Positions 39,164 through 49,067 of a DNA stretch of 64,000 nucleotides are shown piece after piece. Under the pieces are notes generated by a model. That model was not told where the DNA came from and searched no databases. It saw nothing but the letters and a program-made list of their open reading frames with translations. Positions within the stretch are counted from its first letter, which is position 1, and every line of letters starts with the position of its first letter. The stretch comes from Shewanella cyperi (GTDB lineage Bacteria; Pseudomonadota; Gammaproteobacteria; Enterobacterales; Shewanellaceae). The DNA is taken from assembly GCF_017354985.1 (NCBI RefSeq), contig NZ_CP071501.1:3821001-3885000 (forward strand), given 5' to 3'. The translations under genes were made by a program, and so were the position numbers.

Positions 39164-41212
39164 TCAGATCTTTTCTGTCACTATCTTCGGGGTCACGAAG
39201 ATCAGCAGTTCCTGCCGCTCATTGGAATCCGAGGTGTTGCGGAACAGGAAGCCCACTAAGGGGATGTCGCCCAACACAGGTACCTTACTGACCCTGGAGA
39301 TCAGGTTCTGCTGGTAGATACCACCGAGCACTATGGTTTCACCGTTATCCACCAGCACCTGGGTACCGATGCGCTGGGTATCAATGGCCACGGCGCGACC
39401 TGTCGGCGTATCCACTGTGTCACCCTGAGTATCCTGGGTGATCTCCAAATCCAGTATCACCCTGTTGTCAGGAGTAATTTGCGGTGTTACCCGCAATGAC
39501 AGTACCGCCTTTTTGAAGGTTACCGTGGTGGCACCACTGGATGCCGCCTGCACATAGGGAATTTCCACACCCTGCTCAATATATGCCGCTTTCTGGTTTG
39601 AGGTGGTAATACGGGGGCTGGCGATAATTTCACCTTTATTTTCCTGCTCCAGCGCACTCAGCTCCATATCCAACACGGTACCGTCAGCCAATTTGGCTAC
39701 ATGGAACGCCAGGCTGGCCGCACTGGTGGAGGTCACAGGCAGGTTAACGTTAAGACGATCATTGACCGACGGGATCACACCATTGGACATATCCTGCGCC
39801 CCTTCAATGGTGCCAGAGGTGCCCTTGGTGCCCTGTTGATCCGAGATACCCCAGCGGATACCCAGGTCTTCGGCAATATTATCTTTCACAGTCACCATGC
39901 GTGATTCAATCAATACCTGACGCACAGGAATATCCAGTACATCCACCATGCGGTGAATGTTTTCCAGCGTTTCAGCCGTGTCCTTGACCAACAGGGTATT
40001 GGTGCGCTCATCAACGGCCACGCTGCCACGACTGGTCAACAGGCTGGTGTCTTTACCCTTGAGCAGTTCGGCTATGTCGGCAGCCTTGGCATAATTGATT
40101 TGCAGGTATTCGGAATAGAGTGGTGCCAGCTCCTGCACTTCCTGACGATTCTTCAGCTCCTGACTTTCGCGAATGGCCAACTCTTCGGCCGGAGCCACCA
40201 TCAGGATGTTACCTTCAATGCGCTTGTCCAGACCTTTGGTTTGCAAAATCAAATCCAGGGCCTGATCCCAGGGAACATCATCAAGACGCAGTGTGATGCT
40301 GCCTTCAACCGTATCACTGGTGACCAGGTTGAAATTGTTGTAATCCGCAATAATCTGCAGCACGGTACGCACAGAAATATTCTGGAAATTCAGAGATAAG
40401 GTACGGCCGTTGTACTTCTTCTCTTCCTTAATGGCATCGGCACGCTCCACCTTGTTCATGCTGACCCGGAACAGATTACCTTCCTGCTTGTAGCTGTATT
40501 CGTAATTGCCCGCTACATCCACCTGAATTCGAGTAGTCATGTCCTCTTTAAAGGTTTCAAAGCTCTTCACCGGCGTGGCAAAATCCTGTACATCCATGAC
40601 GTAGAGCATGTCGGACTGGATATCGGTATTGAAAAAACTGATCTCCAGCTTGGCACCTACCTGTTCAACATTGGCTGCCACGGTCGGATTATTGAGGTTG
40701 ACCAGCAATTCACCACCGCCCGTCTCATTGCGGTGAAAGTCCAGACTCTTGATACCGTTAACAAAAGGACTGCTACGATCCTGGCCCTCGGCAGCAATTT
40801 CGTCATTGATAACCAGTCGGTAGCTATTGCCCATCACCAGGCCCTGATAGGGCTTTACCTGGCTGAGGTTCAAGGTCAAAGCCAAATCGCCGCCTTCCTG
40901 TGTGGATAGCAGAGACTCAACTCCGGCCACATTGATGGGCAAATTGTCTTTTTCCAAACCAGAAATACTGTCGGCAAAGGTCATCTTGATCTGAGCCGGT
41001 GTCGCATTCAAGTTGATTTGAGGCTCAAATATCGGCTGCTCGAACTGCAAATCAAGCTCAACCTGATGATCAACTACGCCATGGTATTTAACATCAACCA
41101 GACGATTGGCTGCCTGCGCCACGGATGTTGCTCCCATCAGGAGACTTAAACCCAGCATTAATCTAAACATCCGGCCGGACACTGTAATAAAAGCGGCAGA
41201 AGATTCCATCAT
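39164..41212 (-). CDS. pilQ: Type IV pilus secretin PilQ
   Basis: An exported protein of about 682 residues that forms the outer-membrane channel for the type IV pilus. It has a signal peptide ending near Ala-Gln-Ala-Ala, two AMIN-type domains (about 40-250) for peptidoglycan binding, a secretin N-terminal/STN domain with LNFQNISVRTVLQIIADY near 275, a NolW-type domain, and the C-terminal secretin domain with VPVLGDIPLVGFLFRNTS near its end. The ATG at 41212 with AAGG eight bases upstream is preferred over the ATG at 41218. Last gene of pilMNOPQ. Confidence 0.94.
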   Translation of the reverse strand: MMESSAAFITVSGRMFRLMLGLSLLMGATSVAQAANRLVDVKYHGVVDHQVELDLQFEQPIFEPQINLNATPAQIKMTFADSISGLEKDNLPINVAGVESLLSTQEGGDLALTLNLSQVKPYQGLVMGNSYRLVINDEIAAEGQDRSSPFVNGIKSLDFHRNETGGGELLVNLNNPTVAANVEQVGAKLEISFFNTDIQSDMLYVMDVQDFATPVKSFETFKEDMTTRIQVDVAGNYEYSYKQEGNLFRVSMNKVERADAIKEEKKYNGRTLSLNFQNISVRTVLQIIADYNNFNLVTSDTVEGSITLRLDDVPWDQALDLILQTKGLDKRIEGNILMVAPAEELAIRESQELKNRQEVQELAPLYSEYLQINYAKAADIAELLKGKDTSLLTSRGSVAVDERTNTLLVKDTAETLENIHRMVDVLDIPVRQVLIESRMVTVKDNIAEDLGIRWGISDQQGTKGTSGTIEGAQDMSNGVIPSVNDRLNVNLPVTSTSAASLAFHVAKLADGTVLDMELSALEQENKGEIIASPRITTSNQKAAYIEQGVEIPYVQAASSGATTVTFKKAVLSLRVTPQITPDNRVILDLEITQDTQGDTVDTPTGRAVAIDTQRIGTQVLVDNGETIVLGGIYQQNLISRVSKVPVLGDIPLVGFLFRNTSDSNERQELLIFVTPKIVTEKI

Positions 41213-41230
41213 TCCCATATCCTTCGCAGG

Positions 41231-41752
41231 TTATTCTCCAGAGAGTTCCATATTGCTGGTGCGCTCAGACCAGCAGCCCGAACCATCCGGAATTAATTCT
41301 ATGACTTCGACATTCACGGGCGTCACCTTGCTGATATGACCGTGATACATGCCTAAATATGCACCGACACCCAATCTAAACACGTCGCCATCATTGGTTT
41401 GGATTAGAGCCCAAATTTGCTCACCTTCCTGCAAAGTACCCCGCATTTTAAGGTTATCCAATGCATAGGTTTCCAAGCGGCTCTTGCGACGTTTTAAGTC
41501 TGGTTGCAGACAATCCTTGGTCTTATCCAATACCTCTTCAGTTAATTCCCGTGAAGGAGGTATAAAGGGACTGCGCATTAATTCGGCTTGATAAGCAAAA
41601 TGCTCGAACTGGGGTGGCGATTTCAGTGGCGGAATTTTGGCCACATGTTGTGCCTTGGTTGTAGTAACAAATAGCTCCAAATCACTACGATCGTCAACAC
41701 AAGCTGTCAAAAATAAGCTGGTTAAGACCAGAGGCAAGTATTTCATCATCAC
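41231..41752 (-). CDS. pilP: Type IV pilus lipoprotein PilP
   Basis: A 173-residue lipoprotein (lipobox Leu-Thr-Ala-Cys, Cys18) with a disordered N-terminal linker that binds PilNO and a C-terminal beta-sandwich (about 75-150) that contacts the PilQ secretin. Visible conserved parts are LETYALDNLKMRGTL and FRLGVGAYLGMYHGHI. It has three possible ATG starts in a row and overlaps the pilO stop by four bases. Confidence 0.92.
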   Translation of the reverse strand: MMMKYLPLVLTSLFLTACVDDRSDLELFVTTTKAQHVAKIPPLKSPPQFEHFAYQAELMRSPFIPPSRELTEEVLDKTKDCLQPDLKRRKSRLETYALDNLKMRGTLQEGEQIWALIQTNDGDVFRLGVGAYLGMYHGHISKVTPVNVEVIELIPDGSGCWSERTSNMELSGE

Positions 41753-42378
41753 TTTCCTCCAGCCTTTTTCTTGGCGTCTTTTTCAGAGGGTAATTCAGCC
41801 CCCTCTTTAAATCTGTAAGTTTTCGCCAAAATATCCATGGTCAACAAACCGCTCTCAGTGCGCTTAATCACAAAGTCATGCAGGCTAACGATTCGCGGCA
41901 ACTTGGCAACACCACTGACCATGTGTCCCATATCATGGTAATCACCGGCCACTGACATTCTGATAGGGAACTCGATGTAGAAGTCCCTTGGCACCTCAGG
42001 CTCCCAATCCAAGCTGTTGATTTTCAGACCAGAATCGGTTGCCACAAAGGTCAGATCGTCAAGCAGACCCGGCATTTCATTTTCTGAAGGCAACATTTTC
42101 AGCAGTTCAGCAAACTGGGCTTCCATTTCCTGCAACTGTTCGCGATACAGCTTTAAATTCGCAGCCAGTTGATACTTGGACTTGAAGTCCTCTCTTAACT
42201 GCACTTCTTTTTGCTGCTCGGCCTTGAGAACATCAACCGCATCGGCAACAAACATAAAATAGCCGGCAACCAATACCAGCAACGCCAAAAAAGTGGCAAA
42301 TACGATCTTAACCTGTTTAGGCCATCCACCTACATTCTCAAAGTCAATATCGTTGAATTGGCTCAGATCCAGACTCAT
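41749..42378 (-). CDS. pilO: Type IV pilus inner-membrane protein PilO
   Basis: A 209-residue protein with one membrane helix (about residues 25-45), a coiled coil (about 50-95) and a ferredoxin-like periplasmic domain. It pairs with PilN and, through PilP, joins the inner-membrane platform to the secretin. Its start overlaps the pilN stop by four bases. Confidence 0.92.
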   Translation of the reverse strand: MSLDLSQFNDIDFENVGGWPKQVKIVFATFLALLVLVAGYFMFVADAVDVLKAEQQKEVQLREDFKSKYQLAANLKLYREQLQEMEAQFAELLKMLPSENEMPGLLDDLTFVATDSGLKINSLDWEPEVPRDFYIEFPIRMSVAGDYHDMGHMVSGVAKLPRIVSLHDFVIKRTESGLLTMDILAKTYRFKEGAELPSEKDAKKKAGGK

Positions 42379-42974
42379 CTTGCAGCTCCTTTGGTGCCGG
42401 CAGCCTTATTATCTTTCCCAGCTTCAAGCATTGCCTTGTCAACCACATTCACCTTAAGCGTAAATCTTTGCAACTGACGGACATCGTCACTTTGAGCCAC
42501 AATCGACTGCATTGCGGGATCATCGAGCCAAGGAGAAGCCTTCATTTTACGCATCATGTTAGCCACGTTATTGTTCGACTCACTGCGTCCCTCAATAGAC
42601 ACCACACTGCCTTTCTTTTCCACACTGGAAAGATAAATGCCTGGAGGGACAATTTTTACCAACTCATCCAGCACGTGGGTCGGCAGGTTACGGGACCTTT
42701 GCAAGTTGAGAATAATCTCGGTGCGGCGTTCAATATCCTTTTTACGCTCGGTGATCTTCTTTATTTCTGCGATCTGCTTTTCCAGCAACTGAATTTCCGA
42801 TTGCAGATAGGCATTTCTGCCACGCTGTTCCTCGGTCATCATATCCAGCACCACCAAAGCGCCGTATACCAGCAGGGCGGATAACAGAAAAGTGGCGGCA
42901 AGTGCACCAAGATAATCCCGTTTACTTTTTTCCCTGGCCTCTTCCCGCCAAGGCAATAAGTTTATGTTCGCCAT
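42375..42974 (-). CDS. pilN: Type IV pilus inner-membrane protein PilN
   Basis: A 199-residue protein. The N-terminal cytoplasmic peptide MANINLLPWREEAREKSKRD contains the Ile-Asn-Leu-Leu-Pro motif that inserts into PilM; a membrane helix (about 25-45), a coiled coil (about 50-85) and a periplasmic domain follow. It overlaps pilM by 13 bases. Confidence 0.94.
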   Translation of the reverse strand: MANINLLPWREEAREKSKRDYLGALAATFLLSALLVYGALVVLDMMTEEQRGRNAYLQSEIQLLEKQIAEIKKITERKKDIERRTEIILNLQRSRNLPTHVLDELVKIVPPGIYLSSVEKKGSVVSIEGRSESNNNVANMMRKMKASPWLDDPAMQSIVAQSDDVRQLQRFTLKVNVVDKAMLEAGKDNKAAGTKGAAR

Positions 42975-44041
42975 TGACCATAGCTCCTTAATGCCAAGCC
43001 GCAGGCAACCATATATTTGCTGATATTGGGCTGCAGGATATTTTTAGTCTGTTCATCGGCATGCAACGCCCCTTGAAAGGGATCTGCAATGATAGTATGC
43101 ACACCGAGTTCATTTGTCAGTAAATTCGCCATGCCTTCAAGTCGTGAAGTGCCACCGCACAACACTATGTAATCCACCTTATCGCGACCGCTGGAGGTAC
43201 AGTATATCTGCAGGGTACGTTTTACCTGCTGCAACAGCTGCGTCTGGAAGGGCGACAGCACTTCAAACATATAATTCCGTGGTAAGTCCCCTTCAATCTT
43301 GGCTTTTTCCGCCTGTTCATGGGACATGCCATAGAAAGACAAAATCGATTGGGTGAACTGCTCACCGCCGAAGGCCTGTTCGCGGATAAAGGCGGTCTCG
43401 CCGGCCTCAACCACGGCAAAGGTGGTCATGTTGGCACCTATATCGACCAGGGCAATGACTTTCTGATCGGCTCCCTCCGGCAACTGCTGATAAATCAGTT
43501 CAACAGAACGACCAAGAGCATAGCCTTCTATATCAACGACCTTTGCCTGGAGATCGACCTCCTCCAAAGCATCTACCCGGGCATCAATATTCTCGGTACG
43601 ACAGGCGCTCAGCAGAACATCCACCTTGGAGGGATCTGTCGAATTGGCGCTGAGCGTTTCAAAATCGATACTGACTTCGTCCAGGGAATAGGGTATCAGG
43701 TTATCAGCTTCAATCTCGATTTGGGCTTCCATTTCAGATTCACTCAGCGCTGCATCCATATAGATGACCTTGGTCATCACTGCCGAGCCCGAAACAGCCA
43801 CAGAGGCAAATTTGCAAGTTTTGGGAAGCGCGCGCCGCACTTGCCGTAAACTTTCAACCACCGCAGCAGAATCCCGAATATCATGATCGTTAACGGCCCC
43901 CTTTTTAACGGGGACCGCAGCATGACTCACTATTTTATAGCCATCAGCCGTCTTGCTCAGCAGTATCGCCTTGACTTCGTGGGAGCCTATATCAACACCC
44001 ACCATCTGCGGAGCCTGACGCTTCCATAAGTTTGAAAGCAT
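42962..44041 (-). CDS. pilM: Type IV pilus assembly ATPase-fold protein PilM
   Basis: A 359-residue cytoplasmic protein of the actin/FtsA fold. It has the phosphate-1 segment VGVDIGSHEVKAILLSK (about residues 14-30), VIALVDIGANMTTFAVVE near 193, and a late VLCGGTSRLEGMANLL. It binds the PilN N-terminus on the inner face of the membrane. First gene of the pilMNOPQ operon, divergent from mrcA, the typical order in Gammaproteobacteria. Confidence 0.95.
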   Translation of the reverse strand: MLSNLWKRQAPQMVGVDIGSHEVKAILLSKTADGYKIVSHAAVPVKKGAVNDHDIRDSAAVVESLRQVRRALPKTCKFASVAVSGSAVMTKVIYMDAALSESEMEAQIEIEADNLIPYSLDEVSIDFETLSANSTDPSKVDVLLSACRTENIDARVDALEEVDLQAKVVDIEGYALGRSVELIYQQLPEGADQKVIALVDIGANMTTFAVVEAGETAFIREQAFGGEQFTQSILSFYGMSHEQAEKAKIEGDLPRNYMFEVLSPFQTQLLQQVKRTLQIYCTSSGRDKVDYIVLCGGTSRLEGMANLLTNELGVHTIIADPFQGALHADEQTKNILQPNISKYMVACGLALRSYGQWRT

Positions 44042-44226
44042 AGTCTGTTGTCACTTATTGTTTTGGTTGCAGAAGTTAGATTAGCACAAAATCAACTCGT
44101 TATAGCTATTTGTATTAAATGTTTAAGGCTTTTACAATTGGCAATTTTTTGACGCTGTATTTTACTTCACCAAGACAATGCTGCCTTATATACTGTGTGG
44201 CCCGTGATTAAATTTGGAAAACTCTG

Positions 44227-46740
44227 GTGAAGTGGTTAAAACGTATTCTTATTGCCCTCTTTAGTCTAGCTCTCCTCGGTGTTGGCGCTATTGCAGCGGC
44301 ATATTTCTATGTTTTGCCCGATCTGCCGGATGTAGCCACCCTGAAAACGGTGAAATTACAAACACCGCTGAAAATATACAGCAGTGATGGCAAGCTCATT
44401 TCCCAATTCGGCGAAAAACGCCGCATTCCTCTCAAATTGGATGAAGTTCCCAAGCCCCTGCTGCAGGCCTTTTTGGCCACCGAGGATGCCCGTTTCTATG
44501 AACACAGCGGTATCGATCCTGTCGGTGTGGTCAGGGCCGCTCTGGTCATGTTGGCTACCGGAGAAAAAAAACAAGGCGCCAGTACCATTACCATGCAGGT
44601 TGCTCGCAACTTCTTTCTCACCAGAGATAAAACTATCATACGGAAAGTGAAAGAGATTTTTATTTCTTTCCATATTGAGGAGCTTCTCACAAAGGATGAG
44701 ATCCTCGAACTCTATGTAAATCGTATCTATCTGGGCCAGCGGGCCTATGGTGTAGGTGCAGCGGCACAGGTGTACTTTGGAAAAGAGGTGAAAGACCTCA
44801 CCCTTGGCGAAATGGCCATGATTGCCGGCCTCCCCAAAGCACCTTCAACACTCAATCCCGTGACCGCACCCGATCGCGCTCTGGCGCGCCGCAATGTGGT
44901 CTTGATGCGTATGAATGAAGTGGGTTACATCAGCGCCAGCGAGTATCAGGAGGCACTGGCCGAACCTCTGGTCGCCAAATACCACGGCGCAGAAATTGAC
45001 CTGTACGCCCCGTATATTTCAGAAATGGCTCGCGATTACCTGGTCCAAAAATTTGGAGAGGAAGAAGCCTACACAGGTGGCTACAGCATTTACACCACCA
45101 TTTCCTCAGACCTGCAGCTTAAGGCGCAGCAAGCACTGCGCAATAACGTGTATGCCTACGACGAACGCCATGGTTATCGGGGCGCAGCAGAGCGCTTGTG
45201 GCAGGATACCCCACCTGTCGATGCGGAAATTATCAAGGCACTCAAACGCACTGTAGCCGTTCAGGAATTGCAGCCGGCCGCGGTACTGAGTGTGGCAGAA
45301 CAGGCGGCGGAGGTGTTGCTGGGCACCGGAGAGCGACTGACCTTGAATTGGGATGGCATCAAATGGGCCCGCCGCTTTATCAGCGACAAACGTCAGGGAG
45401 CCGCTCCCACCAAGGCCGCTGATGTGCTCAATCCCGGCGAACGTATTTGGGTCCGCCATAATGGCGAGCAATGGCAACTTTCCCAGGTGCCGGAAGTCTC
45501 CAGTGCCACAGTCACCCTGGATCCTCAAAATGGTGCTATTTTGGCCTTGGTGGGCGGTTTCAGCTTCTCCCAGAGCCAGTACAACAGGGTCACTCAGGCC
45601 AAACGCCAACTGGGCTCCAATATCAAACCCTTTATCTATGCGGCAGCGCTGGAAAAAGACTTTACCCTGGCAACCCTGATCAACAACGCCCCCATTAACA
45701 AACCCGATATCCGTCAGGGAACCGTGTGGCGCCCCAAAAACTCACCGGATATCTATGGCGGGCCAACCCGTCTTAGAGTGGGCCTGGCTCAGTCCATCAA
45801 CGTGATGTCGGTGCGGGCCATGCGCCATATTGGGATAGATGAGACCATAGCGACCCTGACCCGTTTTGGCTTTGATCCTGCCGATCTGCCCCATAACGAA
45901 TCTCTGGCCCTGGGTTCACCCTCGGTCACCCCGCTGCAGGTTGTCACCGCTTTCGCCAGTTTTGCCAATGGCGGCTTCCTGCTGGAGCCCTATTTTATCG
46001 ATCGCATTGAGTATGCCGATGGCACGCTGGCGGAAAAGGCCAATCCGGCGTTGGCATGCGAGCCGCCACCACGCGACGAGCAGGCAATGCAATCCATGAT
46101 CGATGCGCTGCAGCAGGAAACGGGCACGTCACAGGCGCCATGCGGTGGCACGGATGCCCGTTATGCCGCACGGGTTATTTCCAAGCAAACCGCATTTTTG
46201 ATAGGTGATGCACTCAAGAGCGTGATTTGGGGTGGCGGTGACTGGAGCCAGGGCACAGGTTGGAACGGTACGGCCTGGCGGGCGGCAAGGCTGATAAAAC
46301 GTCACGATATTGCCGGTAAGACAGGTACCACCAACGAATCCCGCGACACCTGGTTCAGTGGATTCAACCCCAAGTTGGTCAGCACCTTCTGGGTTGGGTT
46401 TGATGATCACAGCCGCGAACTCGGTCGTACCGCCTGGAACGCCAATGGCGCCAAGGATCAGATTTCAGGCGCCGAAGCCGGTGCGAAAACGGCCGGTCCG
46501 GGCTGGAACGAGTTCATGCTGCACGCATTAGAGGGAACGGAAGAAATAGCTATAGTGCCGCCCGAAGGGATAGTGTCGGCGCGCATAGACCTGGCCAGTG
46601 GCAAACTGAGTCGCAAAACAGACCAAACCAGCGACTTTGAATATTTCCGCGCCGGCACTGAGCCGACCGAGTATGCCACCGAAACCCAGGACAGCAGCAC
46701 TATCTTCACCGACTCGCCGCCGGAAGAATTATTCCAATAG
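44227..46740 (+). CDS. mrcA: Penicillin-binding protein 1A
   Basis: An 837-residue bifunctional peptidoglycan synthase. An N-terminal membrane helix (about 5-28) precedes the glycosyltransferase domain with LATEDARFYEHSGIDPVG (catalytic Glu near residue 84) and GASTITMQVARNFFL; an OB-like insert follows; the transpeptidase has the Ser-x-x-Lys motif in LGSNIKPFIYAAA (near 463), Ser-Ile-Asn, and Lys-Thr-Gly-Thr. GTG start. Its activator LpoA is encoded at 28412. A GGGGCC hairpin follows the stop. Confidence 0.95.
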   Translation: MKWLKRILIALFSLALLGVGAIAAAYFYVLPDLPDVATLKTVKLQTPLKIYSSDGKLISQFGEKRRIPLKLDEVPKPLLQAFLATEDARFYEHSGIDPVGVVRAALVMLATGEKKQGASTITMQVARNFFLTRDKTIIRKVKEIFISFHIEELLTKDEILELYVNRIYLGQRAYGVGAAAQVYFGKEVKDLTLGEMAMIAGLPKAPSTLNPVTAPDRALARRNVVLMRMNEVGYISASEYQEALAEPLVAKYHGAEIDLYAPYISEMARDYLVQKFGEEEAYTGGYSIYTTISSDLQLKAQQALRNNVYAYDERHGYRGAAERLWQDTPPVDAEIIKALKRTVAVQELQPAAVLSVAEQAAEVLLGTGERLTLNWDGIKWARRFISDKRQGAAPTKAADVLNPGERIWVRHNGEQWQLSQVPEVSSATVTLDPQNGAILALVGGFSFSQSQYNRVTQAKRQLGSNIKPFIYAAALEKDFTLATLINNAPINKPDIRQGTVWRPKNSPDIYGGPTRLRVGLAQSINVMSVRAMRHIGIDETIATLTRFGFDPADLPHNESLALGSPSVTPLQVVTAFASFANGGFLLEPYFIDRIEYADGTLAEKANPALACEPPPRDEQAMQSMIDALQQETGTSQAPCGGTDARYAARVISKQTAFLIGDALKSVIWGGGDWSQGTGWNGTAWRAARLIKRHDIAGKTGTTNESRDTWFSGFNPKLVSTFWVGFDDHSRELGRTAWNANGAKDQISGAEAGAKTAGPGWNEFMLHALEGTEEIAIVPPEGIVSARIDLASGKLSRKTDQTSDFEYFRAGTEPTEYATETQDSSTIFTDSPPEELFQ

Positions 46741-46748
46741 CGTATTTG

Positions 46749-46769
46749 AAGGGGCCGTAAGGCCCCTTT
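46749..46769 (+). terminator. Terminator after mrcA
   Basis: AAGGGGCC-GTAA-GGCCCCTT followed by a short T-run, eight bases past the stop. Confidence 0.75.
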
Positions 46770-46895
46770 CATATATGGCACACAGCCCATGGCAGGCGAG
46801 CAAACCGACAAGCCCAGCGGTTACAAGCCTTGGTTGCTCAGTCGTTATTCTCTGTTAGTATATGTATAAATTCACAGTAATTCGGTGCAAACCGC

Positions 46896-48971
46896 GTGCA
46901 GAGACTGGATCTTGTCCCAATTACCGAGCTCAAGGGCGTTGCCGCCCGGGTTGCGGAAAAACTGGCCAAACTGGGGGTACATACCGTCCAGGATCTGTTG
47001 TTTCATTTGCCGCTGCGCTATGAAGATCGCACCCGCATTTATCCCATCGCAGGATTGACCCCCGGCAGTTACGCCACGGTTGAGGCCGAAGTTGTATCGG
47101 CCCAGATAGTCAATGGTCGCAAGCGCATGCTGACCTGCAACGTCCGCGACAACAGCGGCGGTCTGACCCTGAGATTCTTTAATTTCTCCATGGCGCAAAA
47201 AAACGGCCTGCAACCCGGATTGACCATCAGGGCGTATGGCGAGATCCGCCGTGGCCAGACCCAGTTGGAAATCATTCATCCGGAATACAAGCTGACCGCC
47301 CCGGGTGAAGCCCCGGCCCTGAGTGAAACCCTGACTCCCATCTATCCCACCACAGAGGGATTAAAGCAGGCCAGCTGGCTCCGGCTGACGGAGCAGGCTT
47401 TGGAAATGCTGGAAGAAGGAGGATTGCAGGAGCTGCTGCCCACGACGCTGCAACCCAATCAATTGAGCCTGGCGCAGGCGGTGCGAATTCTTCACCGCCC
47501 CCCAACCGATGCCGATCCCCTGGCCTTTGAACTGGGGCAACACCCGGCACAACAAAGATTGGTACAGGAAGAGCTGCTGGCACACAACCTCAGCATGCTT
47601 AAACTGCGGCAACGCAGTAATCAGGATAGCGCCATCCAAATGCACAGCACTGGGCAGCTGATCCCCGATTTTCTTGCCGCCCTGCCCTTCAGCCCCACGG
47701 GGGCGCAGCAGAGGGTGGTCACGGATATTCACAAAGATCTGGCCAAGCCCACTCCCATGATGCGCCTGGTTCAGGGTGATGTTGGCTCAGGCAAGACCCT
47801 GGTGGCCGCCCTGGCAGCACTCGCGGCCATAGAAAATGGCTATCAGGTCGCCATGATGGCCCCCACAGAGCTGCTGGCGGAGCAACACGCGGCCAATTTC
47901 GAGCGCTGGTTCAGCCCGCTGGGCCTCAAGGTCGGTTGGCTCGCCGGCAAACTCAAGGGCAAGGCCAGGCAACAATCCCTGGCCGACATCGAGTCCGGCG
48001 CCGCGCAGATGGTCATAGGCACCCACGCCATTTTCCAGGAACAGGTGAATTTCAAACAGCTGGCCCTGGTGATTATCGACGAGCAGCACAGGTTCGGCGT
48101 CCACCAGCGGCTGGGACTGAGAGAGAAAGGCATGGGCCAGGGCTATCATCCTCATCAATTGATCATGACGGCCACGCCGATTCCCAGAACCCTGGCCATG
48201 ACGGCCTATGCGGACCTGGATACCTCGGTAATAGACGAATTGCCGCCGGGAAGGACACCCATTACCACGGTCGCCATTCCCGATGGACGCCGCCAGGACA
48301 TCATAGAGCGGGTGCGGCAGGCGGCATTGCAGGACAAACGCCAGGCTTATTGGGTCTGCACCCTGATAGAAGAGTCCGAGGTGCTGGAGTGCCAGGCGGC
48401 CGAAGATACCGCCAACGAGCTGAGCGCCGCCTTGCCGGAACTCAGGGTCGGCCTGGTACATGGAAGGATGAAGGCGGCGGACAAGCAGGAAATCATGGCG
48501 GCCTTCAAAGCCGGCACCCTGGATCTGCTGGTGGCGACCACGGTGATAGAGGTAGGCGTGGATGTCCCCAACGCCAGCCTGATGATCATTGAAAACCCGG
48601 AAAGACTGGGGCTGGCCCAATTACATCAATTGCGTGGCCGGGTCGGGCGCGGAGCCGTCGCCAGTCACTGTGTCCTGCTCTACAAGGCACCCTTATCCCA
48701 GACCGCTACCAAGCGCCTCGGCGTGCTGAGACAGAGCAATGATGGGTTCGTTATTGCCCAGCAAGATCTGGAAATCCGCGGCCCGGGAGAAGTATTGGGC
48801 ACCCGCCAAACGGGACTGGCACAGATGAAGGTGGCGGATCTGGTGCGGGATCAGGCACTGATCCCCCACATTCAAAAGCTCGCCAGACACGTGATGGAAC
48901 AGGCGCCGGCCAATGTCGATGCCATCATTCACCGCTGGCTCGGTGACCGCGAGCAATACGTCCAGGCCTGA
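46896..48971 (+). CDS. recG: ATP-dependent DNA helicase RecG
   Basis: A 691-residue helicase that remodels stalled forks and branched DNA. The wedge domain (about 1-160) is followed by a superfamily-2 helicase core: Walker A VQGDVGSGKTLVAALAA (about 290-306), MMAPTELLAEQHA, the Asp-Glu-Gln-His box in LVIIDEQHRFGVHQR, MTATPIPRTLAMT, and the C-terminal TRG region with QLHQLRGRVGRG and the RecG-specific FVIAQQDLEIRGPGEVLGTRQ, quoted here only in part. GTG start. Length is normal for the family. Confidence 0.95.
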   Translation: MQRLDLVPITELKGVAARVAEKLAKLGVHTVQDLLFHLPLRYEDRTRIYPIAGLTPGSYATVEAEVVSAQIVNGRKRMLTCNVRDNSGGLTLRFFNFSMAQKNGLQPGLTIRAYGEIRRGQTQLEIIHPEYKLTAPGEAPALSETLTPIYPTTEGLKQASWLRLTEQALEMLEEGGLQELLPTTLQPNQLSLAQAVRILHRPPTDADPLAFELGQHPAQQRLVQEELLAHNLSMLKLRQRSNQDSAIQMHSTGQLIPDFLAALPFSPTGAQQRVVTDIHKDLAKPTPMMRLVQGDVGSGKTLVAALAALAAIENGYQVAMMAPTELLAEQHAANFERWFSPLGLKVGWLAGKLKGKARQQSLADIESGAAQMVIGTHAIFQEQVNFKQLALVIIDEQHRFGVHQRLGLREKGMGQGYHPHQLIMTATPIPRTLAMTAYADLDTSVIDELPPGRTPITTVAIPDGRRQDIIERVRQAALQDKRQAYWVCTLIEESEVLECQAAEDTANELSAALPELRVGLVHGRMKAADKQEIMAAFKAGTLDLLVATTVIEVGVDVPNASLMIIENPERLGLAQLHQLRGRVGRGAVASHCVLLYKAPLSQTATKRLGVLRQSNDGFVIAQQDLEIRGPGEVLGTRQTGLAQMKVADLVRDQALIPHIQKLARHVMEQAPANVDAIIHRWLGDREQYVQA

Positions 48972-49067
48972 TAAATTCGGTCTCCAACCGTCAAGGCTAT
49001 GGACAACGCCTGTGGATAGCGCAGAATGGGAAACAACGCCTTTTGTCAGTGCAGTCAAGGACCTCGT